Assembly (NCBI RefSeq): GCF_040126305.1
Contig: NZ_CP149512.1
Location: 248,001-312,000, forward strand
DNA: 64,000 nucleotides
From: Pararhizobium sp. A13
GTDB taxonomy: Bacteria > Pseudomonadota > Alphaproteobacteria > Rhizobiales > Rhizobiaceae
Direction: 5' to 3'
Position numbers and translations under genes: made by a program
Part shown: piece after piece, positions 52,802 to 64,000 of the stretch
Layout of the letters: the number at the start of each line of letters is the position of its first letter
Numbering within the stretch: the first letter of the stretch is position 1
The notes under the pieces: model-generated
Databases searched by the model: none
The model's input: the letters and a program-made list of their open reading frames with translations, nothing else
Told to the model about the DNA's origin: nothing

Positions 52802-54188
52802 GGCCAAGGGCTTTCAATGCGGCTTCCTGGAAGCCTTCGCTGCGTGTCGGATGCGCGTGGATCGTCGCGGCGATGTCTTCCAGGCGTGCGCCCATTTCGA
52901 TCGCCAACGCAAAGGTGCTCGACAGCTCCGACACGCCGGCACCGACCGCCTGCACGCCGAGAACAAGATTCGTGTCCGCACGTGCCACGACCCGCACGAA
53001 CCCGTCCTCGGACAGCATTGTCATCGCCCGGCCGTTGGCGGTAAGGGGGAACAGCCCCACCCGGATTTCAAAACCTTGCGCCCTCGCCTCATCTGGCGAA
53101 AAACCGGCGGTTACGATTTCAGGGTCGGTGAAGCAGACGGCCGGGATGCAGCGCTTGTCCCACACGCGCTTCTTTCCCGCGACGATTTCGGCGACCATCT
53201 CGCCCTGCGCCATGGCGCGATGCGCAAGCATCGGTTCACCGGTGATATCGCCGATGGCATGGACGCCGCGCATCGACGTCCGGCAGCGATCGTCGATGCG
53301 CAGGAATTTGCCAGTGCGGTCAAGGTCGAGCTCTTCCAATCCCCAGCCTTCGGTGCGCGGCTTGCGCCCGACGGTCACCAGGATCCTGTCGGCCGGGAGC
53401 CGCTGCTCCTCGCCATCCGCAGTTTCGATAAGAAGTGCAAGGCCGCCGTCCGAAAGCGCCTTGGCCTTGGCACCGGTCAAGACCCGGACGCCCAACTCGC
53501 CCAGCCGCTTGGTCACGGGCCGTACCAGTTCCGCATCATATTGCGGCAGGAGCTGCTGAGTCGCCTCCACCACTGTCACTTCGGAGCCCATCTTGGCAAA
53601 AGCAGTCCCGAGTTCGAGCCCGATATAGCCGCCGCCGACAATGATCAGCTTCTTCGGGACGACTTTCAGCGACAAGGCCTCGGTCGAGGATATCACCGGT
53701 CCGCCGAAGGGAAGCGACGGCAGTTCAACCGGCTCGGAGCCGGTTGCGATCACCACCGTCTCGGCGCGGATGACCTGCGTTCCCGTTTCCGTCTCGACCT
53801 CGACGGTCTTGCCGTCCCGGAATGTTGCCTTTCCATGCACGATCTTCACCTTGGCCTTGCGCAGCAATCCGAGCACGCCGCTGTTCAGCCGGCCGACGAT
53901 GCCGTCTTTCCAGGCGACTGTCTGGGCAAGGTCAAGTTTCGGCGCTTCGATGCTGATCCCGAGTGGGCTTTTCGCGCCGGCCATATGGATGACCCTGTCG
54001 AATTCCTCGGCCGCGTGGATCAGCGCCTTGGAAGGTATACAGCCGATGTTGAGGCAGGTTCCGCCGGCCTTGACGGCCTCGACGATGACGGTATCAACCC
54101 CAAGCTGCCCGGCGCGGATGGCGCAGATATAGCCACCAGGCCCGGCGCCGATGACGAGAAGTTTGCAGACGATCTCTTTCATGGGCAT
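52785..54188 (-). CDS. lpdV: Dihydrolipoyl dehydrogenase (E3) of branched-chain ketoacid dehydrogenase
   Basis: A 467-residue flavoprotein disulfide reductase with FAD motif VIGAGPGGYICAI, redox pair Cys45/Cys50 in GGTCLNIGCIPSK, NAD motif VGGGYIGLELG and the C-terminal active base in HAHPTRSE. It reoxidises the E2 lipoyl group. Its ATG overlaps the E2 stop as TGATG. The position within the bkd operon supports dedication to the branched-chain complex. Confidence 0.94.
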   Translation of the reverse strand: MPMKEIVCKLLVIGAGPGGYICAIRAGQLGVDTVIVEAVKAGGTCLNIGCIPSKALIHAAEEFDRVIHMAGAKSPLGISIEAPKLDLAQTVAWKDGIVGRLNSGVLGLLRKAKVKIVHGKATFRDGKTVEVETETGTQVIRAETVVIATGSEPVELPSLPFGGPVISSTEALSLKVVPKKLIIVGGGYIGLELGTAFAKMGSEVTVVEATQQLLPQYDAELVRPVTKRLGELGVRVLTGAKAKALSDGGLALLIETADGEEQRLPADRILVTVGRKPRTEGWGLEELDLDRTGKFLRIDDRCRTSMRGVHAIGDITGEPMLAHRAMAQGEMVAEIVAGKKRVWDKRCIPAVCFTDPEIVTAGFSPDEARAQGFEIRVGLFPLTANGRAMTMLSEDGFVRVVARADTNLVLGVQAVGAGVSELSSTFALAIEMGARLEDIAATIHAHPTRSEGFQEAALKALGHALHI

Positions 54189-55462
54189 CAGCCTTCGATA
54201 AAAATCAGAGCGGGGGTTTCGAGCAGGACCTTGAGCCGCTGGACGAAGGTCGCCGCGTCCCAGCCGTCCACCACCCGGTGATCGAAGCTCGACGAAAGGT
54301 TCATCATCTTGCGCGGAATGAACTGGCTGCCATCCCAGACGGGCCGCGTCATGATCTTGTTGACGCCGACAATCGCCACTTCCGGATGGTTGATTATGGG
54401 CGTCGTCGCGATACCGCCCATTGCGCCGAGCGAGGTAATAGTGATCGTCGAACCGGAAAGCTCTTCACGCAGGGCCGAGCCGGTTCTCGCCGCCTCCGCA
54501 AGCCGTACCATCTCGGCGGCGCAATCCCAGATGCCGCGCGCTTCCGCATGACGCACGACCGGGACGGTCAGGCCCGCGGGCGTTTGGGTGGCGATGCCGA
54601 TGTGCACGGCACCGTGGCGGGTGATGATGCCGGCATCGTCGTCGAAGGTCGCATTGACGCCCGGTTGCTCGGCCACCGTCTTCACCAGCGCCCGCATCAG
54701 GAAGGGCAGGATAGTCAGCTTCGTCTGGTCCGACTTGCGGCTGCCATTCATGGTTGCCCGCAAGTCCTCCAGATCCGTGACGTCGATCTCCTCCACGTAG
54801 GTGATGTGAGGAATGCGTGAGGTGGCAAGCACCATTTTCTCGGAGATGCGGCGGCGAAGGCCGGTGACCCTGATCTCCTCAACGGCCGTTTTCCTGGCAA
54901 GACCCGCTGGCATGACGGACAACTGTGTACCACGCGCAAGAAACTGGTCGAGGTCGTCATGGGTGATGCGACCGGCAGGCCCGGTGCCCGGCACCTGGCG
55001 CAGATCGATGCCGCTTTCCTGCGCGCGAAGGCGGACGGCCGGCGAGGCGAGCGGTTTTTCCGCAGGCGTCTGTACCTCACCCCGTGTGACCGGCGCGGCC
55101 TGGATTGCTTTCTTGCTCTCAAGCGGCGGGCTCTCCACCTTTGCGACAGGGGATTGCTCTTCGACGGTCTCGATAGTCACCGTCTCCGGCATCGCGGTCG
55201 CGGTCAACTCGCCCCCCTCGCCGGCAACTTCAATCCGCACCAACGGCGCCTTGACGGCAACCGTGTCGCCGATCTCTGCCCCGAGCCACAGAACAGTGCC
55301 GGTCACCGGTGAAGGAATCTCGACCGTCGCCTTGTCGGTCATGACAGCGGCGAGCACCATGTCTTCGCGAACGGGATCGCCCGGCTTCACATGCCATTCG
55401 ACAAGCTCGGCTTCGGCGACGCCTTCGCCGACATCCGGCATCTTGATGGTGAATTCACCCAT
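54188..55462 (-). CDS. bkdB: Dihydrolipoamide acyltransferase (E2) of branched-chain ketoacid dehydrogenase
   Basis: A 424-residue E2 with one lipoyl domain (Lys44 in MTDKATVEIP), a linker, the E1/E3-binding domain (~130-170, PAGRITHDD) and a catalytic domain ending in the DHRVVDGWDAA motif with active His. It transfers branched acyl groups to CoA. ATG 55462 has GGAGG seven bases upstream and follows the E1-beta stop by two bases. Confidence 0.94.
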   Translation of the reverse strand: MGEFTIKMPDVGEGVAEAELVEWHVKPGDPVREDMVLAAVMTDKATVEIPSPVTGTVLWLGAEIGDTVAVKAPLVRIEVAGEGGELTATAMPETVTIETVEEQSPVAKVESPPLESKKAIQAAPVTRGEVQTPAEKPLASPAVRLRAQESGIDLRQVPGTGPAGRITHDDLDQFLARGTQLSVMPAGLARKTAVEEIRVTGLRRRISEKMVLATSRIPHITYVEEIDVTDLEDLRATMNGSRKSDQTKLTILPFLMRALVKTVAEQPGVNATFDDDAGIITRHGAVHIGIATQTPAGLTVPVVRHAEARGIWDCAAEMVRLAEAARTGSALREELSGSTITITSLGAMGGIATTPIINHPEVAIVGVNKIMTRPVWDGSQFIPRKMMNLSSSFDHRVVDGWDAATFVQRLKVLLETPALIFIEG

Positions 55463-55464
55463 GG

Positions 55465-56478
55465 TCACGCCTCCATCACTTCAGCGAGCGCGCGCCCGAC
55501 GCGGCCGGGTCCGGGGAAATAGTCCCATTCCTGCGCATGCGGATAAGGCGTGTCCCAACCCGTCACGCGCACGACCGGCGCCTCCAGATGGTAGAAGCAA
55601 TGCTCCTGCACCAGCGCCACCACCTCAGCACCGAAGCCGGATGTCAGGGTCGCCTCGTGTACCATGACGCAGCGACCGGTCTTGGTAACCGATTGCATGA
55701 TGGTGTCGAGATCGAGCGGCAACAGGCTGCGCAGGTCGATCACCTCGGCGTCGATCCCCATCTCTTCCGCAGCCGCCAGTGCGACATGGACCATGGTGCC
55801 ATAGGTGATGACGGTGACCGCAGATCCCTGCCGCCGCACCTCGGCCTTGCCGATCGGAATGCTGTAGTGGCCTTCCGGCACCTCGCCCAGTTCATGTTTC
55901 GACCATGGCGTCACCGGCTTTTCGTGATGGCCGTCGAAGGGGCCGTTGTAGAGGCGCTTGGGTTCAAGGAACATCACCGGGTCCGGGTCCTCGATCGCCG
56001 CGATCAGCAATCCCTTGGCATCGTAAGGATTCGAGGGGACGACGACTTTCAGGCCGCAGACATGGGTAAACAGCGCCTCGGGGCTCTGACTGTGCGTCTG
56101 TCCGCCGAATATGCCGCCGCCCGTCGGCATGCGCAAGACGATCGGGCAGGTGAAATCGCCATTCGAGCGGTAGCGGATGCGGGCGGCCTCCTGCGTGATC
56201 TGGTCGTAGGCCGGGTACATATAGTCGGCGAACTGGATTTCGACGCAGGGTTTCAAGCCATAGGCCGCCATGCCAATTGCCGTGCCGACAATGCCGCTCT
56301 CGCTGATCGGCGTATCGAAGCAGCGGGTCTTGCCGTATTTCGCCTGAAGCCCTTGCGTGCAGCGGAAGACGCCGCCGAAATAGCCGACGTCCTCGCCGAA
56401 GACGACCACGTTGTCGTCGCGCTCCATCGACACGTCCATGGCGCTGCGCACGGCCTCGATCATTGTCATTCTGGCCAT
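55465..56478 (-). CDS. bkdA2: 2-oxoisovalerate dehydrogenase E1 beta subunit
   Basis: A 337-residue transketolase-like subunit. It begins MARMTMIEAVRSAMDVSMERD and has VVVFGEDVGYFGGVFR, PISESGIVGTAIGMA, IVLRMPTGGGIFGG and VIDLRSLLPLD. It pairs with the alpha subunit to form the TPP site. ATG 56478 follows one base after the E1-alpha stop; a 33-residue upstream extension lies inside that gene and is rejected. Confidence 0.94.
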   Translation of the reverse strand: MARMTMIEAVRSAMDVSMERDDNVVVFGEDVGYFGGVFRCTQGLQAKYGKTRCFDTPISESGIVGTAIGMAAYGLKPCVEIQFADYMYPAYDQITQEAARIRYRSNGDFTCPIVLRMPTGGGIFGGQTHSQSPEALFTHVCGLKVVVPSNPYDAKGLLIAAIEDPDPVMFLEPKRLYNGPFDGHHEKPVTPWSKHELGEVPEGHYSIPIGKAEVRRQGSAVTVITYGTMVHVALAAAEEMGIDAEVIDLRSLLPLDLDTIMQSVTKTGRCVMVHEATLTSGFGAEVVALVQEHCFYHLEAPVVRVTGWDTPYPHAQEWDYFPGPGRVGRALAEVMEA

Positions 56479-56479
56479 G

Positions 56480-58907
<2,428 letters not shown>

Positions 58908-58931
58908 CTGTCGGTCTCCTCCCCAGCCCGA

Positions 58932-60119
58932 TCAATGCCGCTCGAGGGCGATCGCTGTCGCCTCGCCGCCGCCGATGCAGAGCGCGGCCATGCCGCGCCT
59001 CAACCCATAGCGCTCGAGTGCTGCCAAAAGCGTGACAATGACGCGGGCGCCGGATGCGCCGATCGGATGACCAAGCGCGCAGGCGCCGCCATGCACGTTG
59101 ACCTTGTCATGCGGCAGGTCGAGGTCGCGCATTGCCGCCATGGCGACGACAGCGAATGCCTCGTTTATCTCGAACAAATCGACATCCCTGAGGTTCCACC
59201 CTGTCCGGTCGGAGAGCTTGTTCAGGGCACCGATAGGAGCGGTCGCGAAGAGATTGGGCGCCTGCGCGTGGGTCGCGTGACCGGCGATGGTTGCAAGCGG
59301 CGTGAGCCCCCTCCGGTCCGCTTCAGAGCGGCGCATCAGCACCAGGGCGGCCGCGCCGTCGGAAATCGAAGAGGAATTGGCGGCCGTCACCGTTCCGTTT
59401 TCACGGAATGCGGGCTTCAGGGTCGGGATCTTTTCGAGTCTTGCCTTGCCGGGCTGTTCGTCGCGGCCGACGACATTTTCCGCCCGTCCCGCCCTCACCG
59501 TGACCGGCGTGATTTCGGCATCGAAAAGCCCCTCCTCGACCGCCTTCTGCGCGCGGGTCAGCGATGTCACGGCAAAATCGTCCTGCGCGGGCCGTGTGAA
59601 CTGATAGGCCTCGGCGCAATCCTCGGCAAACGTGCCCATCAGCCGCCCCCTGTCGTAAGCATCCTCCAGCCCGTCGAGGAACATGTGATCAATGACGCGG
59701 CCATGGCCGAGCCGGTAACCACCGCGGGCACGATCAAGCAGATAGGGCGCATTGCTCATGCTTTCCATGCCGCCGGCAACAGCGATGTTCGCGCTGCCGG
59801 CGGCAATCAGGTCATGCGCCAGCATCACCGCCTTCATGCCGGAGCCGCACATCTTGTTGACGGTGCTCGCGCCCGTCGCGTAGGGCAGGCCCGCGCCGAT
59901 TGCCGCCTGTCTCGCCGGCGCCTGTCCCTGGCCGGCCGGCAGGACGCAGCCGAAAACCACTTCCTCCACCGCCTCGGCGGAAACTTGGCTGCGCTCCAAG
60001 GCGGCGCGGATAGCCGCTGCGCCGAGTTGGGGAGCGGTCGCATCCTTCAGGTCGCCCTGAAATCCACCCATTGCGGTACGGGCGGAACCGACGATGACGA
60101 TGGGATCATGCACAGTCAT
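58932..60119 (-). CDS. Acetyl-CoA acyltransferase (thiolase)
   Basis: A 395-residue biosynthetic/degradative thiolase. It has the acyl Cys in KMCGSGMKAVM near 90, NVHGGACALGHPIGASG (active His) and the second Cys in ALCIGGGEATA near the end. In this operon it would cleave 2-methylacetoacetyl-CoA to acetyl-CoA and propionyl-CoA (isoleucine branch). GGGAGG lies five bases before ATG 60119. Confidence 0.93.
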   Translation of the reverse strand: MTVHDPIVIVGSARTAMGGFQGDLKDATAPQLGAAAIRAALERSQVSAEAVEEVVFGCVLPAGQGQAPARQAAIGAGLPYATGASTVNKMCGSGMKAVMLAHDLIAAGSANIAVAGGMESMSNAPYLLDRARGGYRLGHGRVIDHMFLDGLEDAYDRGRLMGTFAEDCAEAYQFTRPAQDDFAVTSLTRAQKAVEEGLFDAEITPVTVRAGRAENVVGRDEQPGKARLEKIPTLKPAFRENGTVTAANSSSISDGAAALVLMRRSEADRRGLTPLATIAGHATHAQAPNLFATAPIGALNKLSDRTGWNLRDVDLFEINEAFAVVAMAAMRDLDLPHDKVNVHGGACALGHPIGASGARVIVTLLAALERYGLRRGMAALCIGGGEATAIALERH

Positions 60120-60140
60120 TTCAACCTCCCGGGACCAGCC

Positions 60141-60911
60141 TCAACGCGGCCCCATGCGCAAGGCGCCGTCCAGCCGGATCACCTCGCCATTCAGCATTGT
60201 ATTTTCGCAGATATGGCGCACCAGCGCTGCAAATTCGATGGGTCGGCCGAGGCGCGGCGGAAAGGGCACGTTCTTGCCGAGCGCGTCCTGAACCTCCTGC
60301 GGCATGCCCGCCATCATCGGTGTTTCGAAAATGCCTGGCGCGATCGAAACGACGCGGATGCCGTGGCGGGCGAGTTCGCGGGCGATCGGCAGGGTCATGC
60401 CGACAACCCCACCCTTCGACGCAGCGTAGGCGGCCTGACCGATCTGCCCGTCGAAAGCCGCGATCGAAGCGGTGTTGACGATGACACCCCGCTCACCTTC
60501 GCTGTCCGGTTCCTCATTCTGGATGACCGATGCGGCAAGACGGACCATGTTGAAGGTGCCGATGAGATTGATGCCGACTGCGCGGGCGAAATTTTCCAGG
60601 CGATGCGGGCCGTCGCGCCCCAGCACCTTTTCGCCTGGCGCGATGCCTGCGCAGTTTACCAGGCCATGCAGATGACCGAAGGTCTCAAGCGCTGCGTTGA
60701 CCGCGGCAAGGCCGTCCTCTTCGCTGGTCACGTCCGTGCGCACGAAACGGGCGCTCGCTGCTCCCAGTTCGGCACTGATCTGCTCACCGGCCTCAGGGTT
60801 GACGTCGGCAATAACGATGCTGGCACCGGCCTCGACCAGCAAGCGGGCAACAGCCGCGCCCAAGCCAGAGCCACCACCTGTAACCACAAAAACCTTGCCG
60901 GGGATCAGCAT
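60141..60911 (-). CDS. 3-hydroxy-2-methylbutyryl-CoA dehydrogenase (HSD10-like SDR)
   Basis: A 256-residue SDR with the overall pattern of type II 3-hydroxyacyl-CoA dehydrogenases (HSD17B10). It has [15 protein letters not shown], acidic ADVNPE for [43 protein letters not shown] and the typical [12 protein letters not shown] end. It oxidises 2-methyl-3-hydroxybutyryl-CoA before the thiolase. ATG 60911 begins [13 protein letters not shown]. It is first in the leftward operon. Confidence 0.9.
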   Translation of the reverse strand: MLIPGKVFVVTGGGSGLGAAVARLLVEAGASIVIADVNPEAGEQISAELGAASARFVRTDVTSEEDGLAAVNAALETFGHLHGLVNCAGIAPGEKVLGRDGPHRLENFARAVGINLIGTFNMVRLAASVIQNEEPDSEGERGVIVNTASIAAFDGQIGQAAYAASKGGVVGMTLPIARELARHGIRVVSIAPGIFETPMMAGMPQEVQDALGKNVPFPPRLGRPIEFAALVRHICENTMLNGEVIRLDGALRMGPR

Positions 60912-60996
60912 GATATTCCGCTCCCGTTTCGAACAGGTGCGGGTGCTGATTTTCGATCCGTCATGCAGCCCTCCCCTGCCGCGTTTCGTCGATGGC

Positions 60997-61027
60997 TCCT
61001 GCATTTTTACAGCACCATCTTGCAGGA
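60997..61027. promoter_or_regulatory. Inverted repeat between branched-chain operon and AraC gene
   Basis: TCCTGCA (60997-61003) and TGCAGGA (61021-61027) are perfect arms 17 bases apart in the ~200-bp divergent region. The spacing fits two half-sites on one DNA face for an AraC-type activator. Evidence is positional only. Confidence 0.35.
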
Positions 61028-61109
61028 CTCTACGCTGACGCGGTATTGCAAGCGATGACAGAACTGTCCTTCATTTTTCGGCCAGTTTTGCCATATTGGA
61101 GAAGAACCG

Positions 61110-62135
61110 ATGGCAGACGCAGACCGGCGCATGATCTCGCCCTCCTTCGTTGAAGAGGCCCTCGATTGTTTGCGCCGGCAGGGTAAGCCGACCGCCCCGA
61201 TGCTCGCATCGCTGGGTCTGCCGCCGGTGGTCGACAGGCCGATTTCCGCGGAAGCCTATGGTGCGCTTTGGTTGGCGATCGCGGCCGAAGTCGATGACGA
61301 ATTCTTCGGCATGGGCGGACGGCCAATGCGCAGCGGCAGCTTTACGCTGCTTTGTCATTGCGTACTGCATGCGGAGACCCTGGAACAGGCGCTACGGCGG
61401 GCCTTGCGCTTCCTCGGCGTGGTGCTGGAAAACCCGAGCGGTGAACTCGTCATCCGCGACGGGCTCGCCGAGATCGTGCTGACGGACAAGGGCGAGGCCC
61501 GCTCGGCCTTTGCCTATCGGACCTACTGGATTCTGCTGCATGGCATCACCTGCTGGCTGGTCGGCCGCCGCATTCCGATCCGCATGGTGGATTTCCGCTG
61601 CGCCGAGCCACAGCAGGGAACAGACTATCGCCTGTTCTTTGGAGCGCCCGTCCAGTTTTCCCAGCCTGTCAGCCGCCTCGCCTTCGACCGGGCCGTGCTC
61701 AAGCTGCCGATCGTTCGAACCGAGCAAGCCTTGAAACAATTTCTCCGCGGCGCTCCCGCCAACATTCTCGTGCGCTATCGGTACGACGCCGGTCTGGCTG
61801 CCAGCGTGCGCAAGCGGCTGCGGCAAGCGGCGCCTTCGGCTTGGTCCGGCTTCAGTGAGCTTGCCGTACAGATGCGGATGTCGCCATCGACGCTGCGCCA
61901 CCGCTTGCAGGGCGAAGGACAAAGTTATGCCGGCATCAAGGACGAGATCCGTCGCGATCTTGCCGTCGAAATGCTGCTCCATGGCAACAGCAGCGTCGGA
62001 GAGATCGCCGCGCAACTCGGCTTCTCCGAACCCAGCGCCTTTCATCGCGCCTTCCGCAAATGGACATCGAAGAGCCCGGCTGCCTTCCGGCGCGAGACGG
62101 GTTCGGTTGCTGCTCTAACCGAAAGTCCGGAATAG
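61110..62135 (+). CDS. AraC-family transcriptional regulator (OruR/ArgR-like)
   Basis: A 341-residue regulator. The N-terminal arabinose-binding-like domain is of the OruR type (residues ~20-210). The C-terminal double HTH spans ~235-330 (SELAVQMRMSPSTLRHRLQGEG, SVGEIAAQLGFSEPSAFHRAFRKWTSKSP-type end, quoted here as EIAAQLGFSEPSAFHRAF). It is divergent from the valine/isoleucine operon and probably activates it in response to a branched-chain metabolite. ATG 61110 has GGAG upstream (TTGGAGAAGAACCG). Confidence 0.9.
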   Translation: MADADRRMISPSFVEEALDCLRRQGKPTAPMLASLGLPPVVDRPISAEAYGALWLAIAAEVDDEFFGMGGRPMRSGSFTLLCHCVLHAETLEQALRRALRFLGVVLENPSGELVIRDGLAEIVLTDKGEARSAFAYRTYWILLHGITCWLVGRRIPIRMVDFRCAEPQQGTDYRLFFGAPVQFSQPVSRLAFDRAVLKLPIVRTEQALKQFLRGAPANILVRYRYDAGLAASVRKRLRQAAPSAWSGFSELAVQMRMSPSTLRHRLQGEGQSYAGIKDEIRRDLAVEMLLHGNSSVGEIAAQLGFSEPSAFHRAFRKWTSKSPAAFRRETGSVAALTESPE

Positions 62136-62294
62136 GCAAATGCCACAAAATTCCGTCGCGCAATGTTACCGAAAATCAAGCAACAGAGCCCTGGACCAAG
62201 CTTCCATCGACATGAAGAATTGAAGGTCCAGCTGCACTCGGCGGACACCAAGGCGGAGAAACGTGATCCCCAACCCGCATCCTGTTCGCCTTCG

Positions 62295-62930
62295 CTAGAT
62301 GATCAACAGCACGGCACCGGTGGCGAGCAGAACCAGCGTCCATACGAGGTCCACGTTGATCCAGGCGCTGCGCAATATCTCGAGCCCGACCCAGCGATAG
62401 ACTGCCAGGGCAACGAAACTTGTGGCGGTCAACATCGCAAGGGTATGGACACCGACCGCTGCGATCGCCATCGCCATCGCGGCGGACCCATCACCGCCGA
62501 CTTCTCGCAATGGCGACTCCGCGAGACAGAGGGGCATCAACGCCGGCAGGATCATGAGGCCGGCGCCATGGGCCGTCGCCATCAGGAAAGACCAGAACGC
62601 AAGGCCGGCAAGCCCCGTGCGCATACCGATGCGAACGCGGCGCCCGTGTCCGAAGAAATGATGCCAGACGGCCCACGCTACGAGACCCCCTCCGGCAGCC
62701 ATGCGCACAGCACCCTGGTCCACGAAAATACCGGCCACGACCAGGGCTCCCGCCACCAGGGCGATGGACGCGGCGTGTCCGAGGGCGATAGCGGGCACTG
62801 CCCGAACCACCGCAGCAGAACTCTGCCGGTGAACGCCAAGCGCCACGGCAAACAGCCATCCCATCGCCGGGTTGAGACCATGAAAGGCACCCAGTCCCGC
62901 CAGCAGCATCCAGGGCCAGAACTCGTTCAT
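62295..62930 (-). CDS. Polytopic membrane protein (RcnA/NicO-like fold possible)
   Basis: A 211-residue protein with about six hydrophobic helices. The first helix holds GAFHGLNPAMGW, comparable to the His-containing first-helix motifs of RcnA/NiCoT metal transporters. Further features are GHAASIA and the HHFFGHGRRVR loop, rich in His. This suggests metal transport or assembly, but I cannot name the family with certainty. ATG 62930 has GAGGCG upstream; 36 longer in-frame residues overlap the mtoX end and are rejected. The gene follows the SBP56/MtoX gene by 29 bp, so it may serve that metalloenzyme. The 62136-62294 gap shows nothing. Confidence 0.65.
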   Translation of the reverse strand: MNEFWPWMLLAGLGAFHGLNPAMGWLFAVALGVHRQSSAAVVRAVPAIALGHAASIALVAGALVVAGIFVDQGAVRMAAGGGLVAWAVWHHFFGHGRRVRIGMRTGLAGLAFWSFLMATAHGAGLMILPALMPLCLAESPLREVGGDGSAAMAMAIAAVGVHTLAMLTATSFVALAVYRWVGLEILRSAWINVDLVWTLVLLATGAVLLII

Positions 62931-62959
62931 GGGCGCCTCATCCGGCTGTCCTTCGCTCC

Positions 62960-64000
62960 TTACGGATAACAATAGGAATCTGACGAGCAATCTCCACCCT
63001 GCAGGCGGACCTGATGCGGGCGATGCGACTTTGGCCATTCGACGAAGAATTTCTCGTCGAAGGCTATGCCGCCGTCCGGTTCCGCATCAAGCTTCACCAT
63101 CCAGCCAGAGACGCCATCGGGATAGAACTGCTCATCGATCGCGCCATAGAGCGAGTTGGTGAAATAGACGCGGCGACCGTCGCGGCTGATCTCGACCATC
63201 TGCGGGCCGCCGTTCAGCGCGCCGTTCTTTCCTCCTGGATGCGAAGCGCGCGAAACGATACCGCCGATCCGGACCTTGCCTGTCAGTTTAGGCTTGAAGG
63301 GATCGGAGACATCGTACTGATGCAGATCGCCGGTTCCCCAGCAGGACACATAGAGAAATCTGTCGTCCATCGAAAGGTCGATGTCAGTGACGAGTGGCGG
63401 CACGGCACTGAAACCCTTGAGCATCGGCGGCAACAGGTCCGGATCGGCGGGCTCCGCCGGAATGTCGATCACCTTTGTCACCGCCCACTTCGTGCCGTCA
63501 CGGTGCCAGACCCATATCGAGGAGGAGAGGTCCTCAAGACTGAGAACACAGTTGACAAAACCATAGGCTTTCGTGGGGTCATGTGCGGGTCTGAGTTCGA
63601 AGACGAGCTGATACTTGTCACCGAAATCAATCGTCTGCAGGTGCTTGCGCTTGTGCAGATCCCAGAAATGCAGACGGCGGCCGTATTTCGCGCCAAGCAG
63701 GATTTCCGGGATCAGGCCGTTTTCGAAGGTATCCGGCGTGCCCCATTCGCTGGTGACGAGCGTATCATGGCCAAGGTGCCACCAGAGGTCATAGGAAAGC
63801 TGTTGCGGTCCGCGATCCATTTCCCACTGGCCGCGCACATCGAATGTCTCGTGATCCATGAGGAACACGCCCCCCGGTCCCTTGCCCTCGGCGTTGCCAA
63901 GGGCTGCGACATAGATCCCTTCCGGCCCGCAGTGAATGGTATGCGGCCTGGAGTATCCGGCCCGTTCGGCGACTTCACCGGGTTCGATGACCTTGACGAT
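62960..64000 (-). CDS. mtoX: Selenium-binding protein / methanethiol oxidase family, C-terminal part (cut by window edge)
   Basis: 346 residues of the C-terminal portion of an SBP56/SELENBP1-family beta-propeller are seen; the family is usually about 450-460 long, so the start lies beyond the right edge. Recognisable segments are RPHTIHCGPEGIYVAALG, LSYDLWWH, TSEWGTP, ITDIDLSMDDRFLYVSCWG-type (here TDIDLSMDDRFLYVSCWG) and HRPHQVRLQGGDCSSDSYCYP at the end. Bacterial members (MtoX) oxidise methanethiol to formaldehyde, H2S and H2O2 and use copper. It is followed by a small membrane protein. Confidence 0.92.
   Translation of the reverse strand: MVKVIEPGEVAERAGYSRPHTIHCGPEGIYVAALGNAEGKGPGGVFLMDHETFDVRGQWEMDRGPQQLSYDLWWHLGHDTLVTSEWGTPDTFENGLIPEILLGAKYGRRLHFWDLHKRKHLQTIDFGDKYQLVFELRPAHDPTKAYGFVNCVLSLEDLSSSIWVWHRDGTKWAVTKVIDIPAEPADPDLLPPMLKGFSAVPPLVTDIDLSMDDRFLYVSCWGTGDLHQYDVSDPFKPKLTGKVRIGGIVSRASHPGGKNGALNGGPQMVEISRDGRRVYFTNSLYGAIDEQFYPDGVSGWMVKLDAEPDGGIAFDEKFFVEWPKSHRPHQVRLQGGDCSSDSYCYP

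Noticed and set aside
52560..54281. 573-residue plus-strand frame
   Set aside because: Antisense to the E3 and HIBCH genes and rich in Arg/His without any motif.

Overview
This 64-kb window reads like an accessory replicon (chromid or megaplasmid) or a catabolic island of an alphaproteobacterium of the Rhizobium/Agrobacterium/Sinorhizobium group. The reasons are high GC, dense codirectional operons, ABC-type uptake systems beside divergent regulators, a bacterial non-homologous end-joining (NHEJ) set, and no ribosomal, tRNA or replication genes. I found no tRNA, rRNA, CRISPR array or intact insertion sequence. The right edge cuts the last gene.

Layout. 0-2 kb: a LysR regulator divergent from an Old Yellow Enzyme alkene reductase. 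2.3-13.5 kb: a hydroxyproline-type catabolic locus. It has a polar amino-acid ABC transporter, a proline-racemase-superfamily enzyme with a Ser/Cys active-site pair, a D-amino-acid oxidoreductase, a DapA-fold deaminase, an aldehyde dehydrogenase, two SDRs and an SDR remnant. The divergent GntR regulator is followed by a ProC-like reductase, and a tandem repeat that looks like an operator lies between the two arms. 14.1-20.5 kb: dodecin, then ligD, ku, a BRCT/HTH/TPR protein, an alpha/beta hydrolase and xthA, apparently one NHEJ/repair transcription unit. 20.8-25.2 kb: an aldehyde dehydrogenase divergent from a LysR gene, a DUF2161-type nuclease-fold protein, a frameshifted and truncated LacI regulator, and an inositol-monophosphatase-family gene.

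25.3-28.5 kb: an ABC-F ATPase, and a MerR regulator divergent from a glutaredoxin-MauE membrane fusion with a textbook 20-bp-spacer MerR promoter between them. 28.5-35.2 kb: an Fe(III) ABC transporter (fbpABC type) divergent from an 888-residue adenylation/carrier-protein/acyltransferase-3 fusion, with an iron-operator-like TGA-N9-TCA site between them. 35.2-49.7 kb: a locus built around two MlrC-type M81 metallopeptidases. It also holds a cytoplasmic GH20 hexosaminidase, an SDR, an RpiR regulator, a Rid protein, an NTF2-like protein, an MFS carrier, a CUT1 sugar ABC transporter and a Gfo/Idh/MocA dehydrogenase. A TGAAA-N4/5-TTTCA motif occurs at both of its control regions. 50-62 kb: a ten-gene valine/isoleucine degradation operon (complete branched-chain ketoacid dehydrogenase plus downstream CoA steps) divergent from an AraC/OruR-like regulator. 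62.3-64 kb: a small membrane protein and the C-terminal part of a selenium-binding-protein/methanethiol-oxidase homologue.

Most of this is scavenging metabolism. The least conventional parts are the adenylation-ACP-acyltransferase fusion beside iron uptake, the M81/hexosaminidase/RpiR locus, and the BRCT-TPR protein translationally coupled to Ku. All assignments are from reading the sequence. No database search was run.
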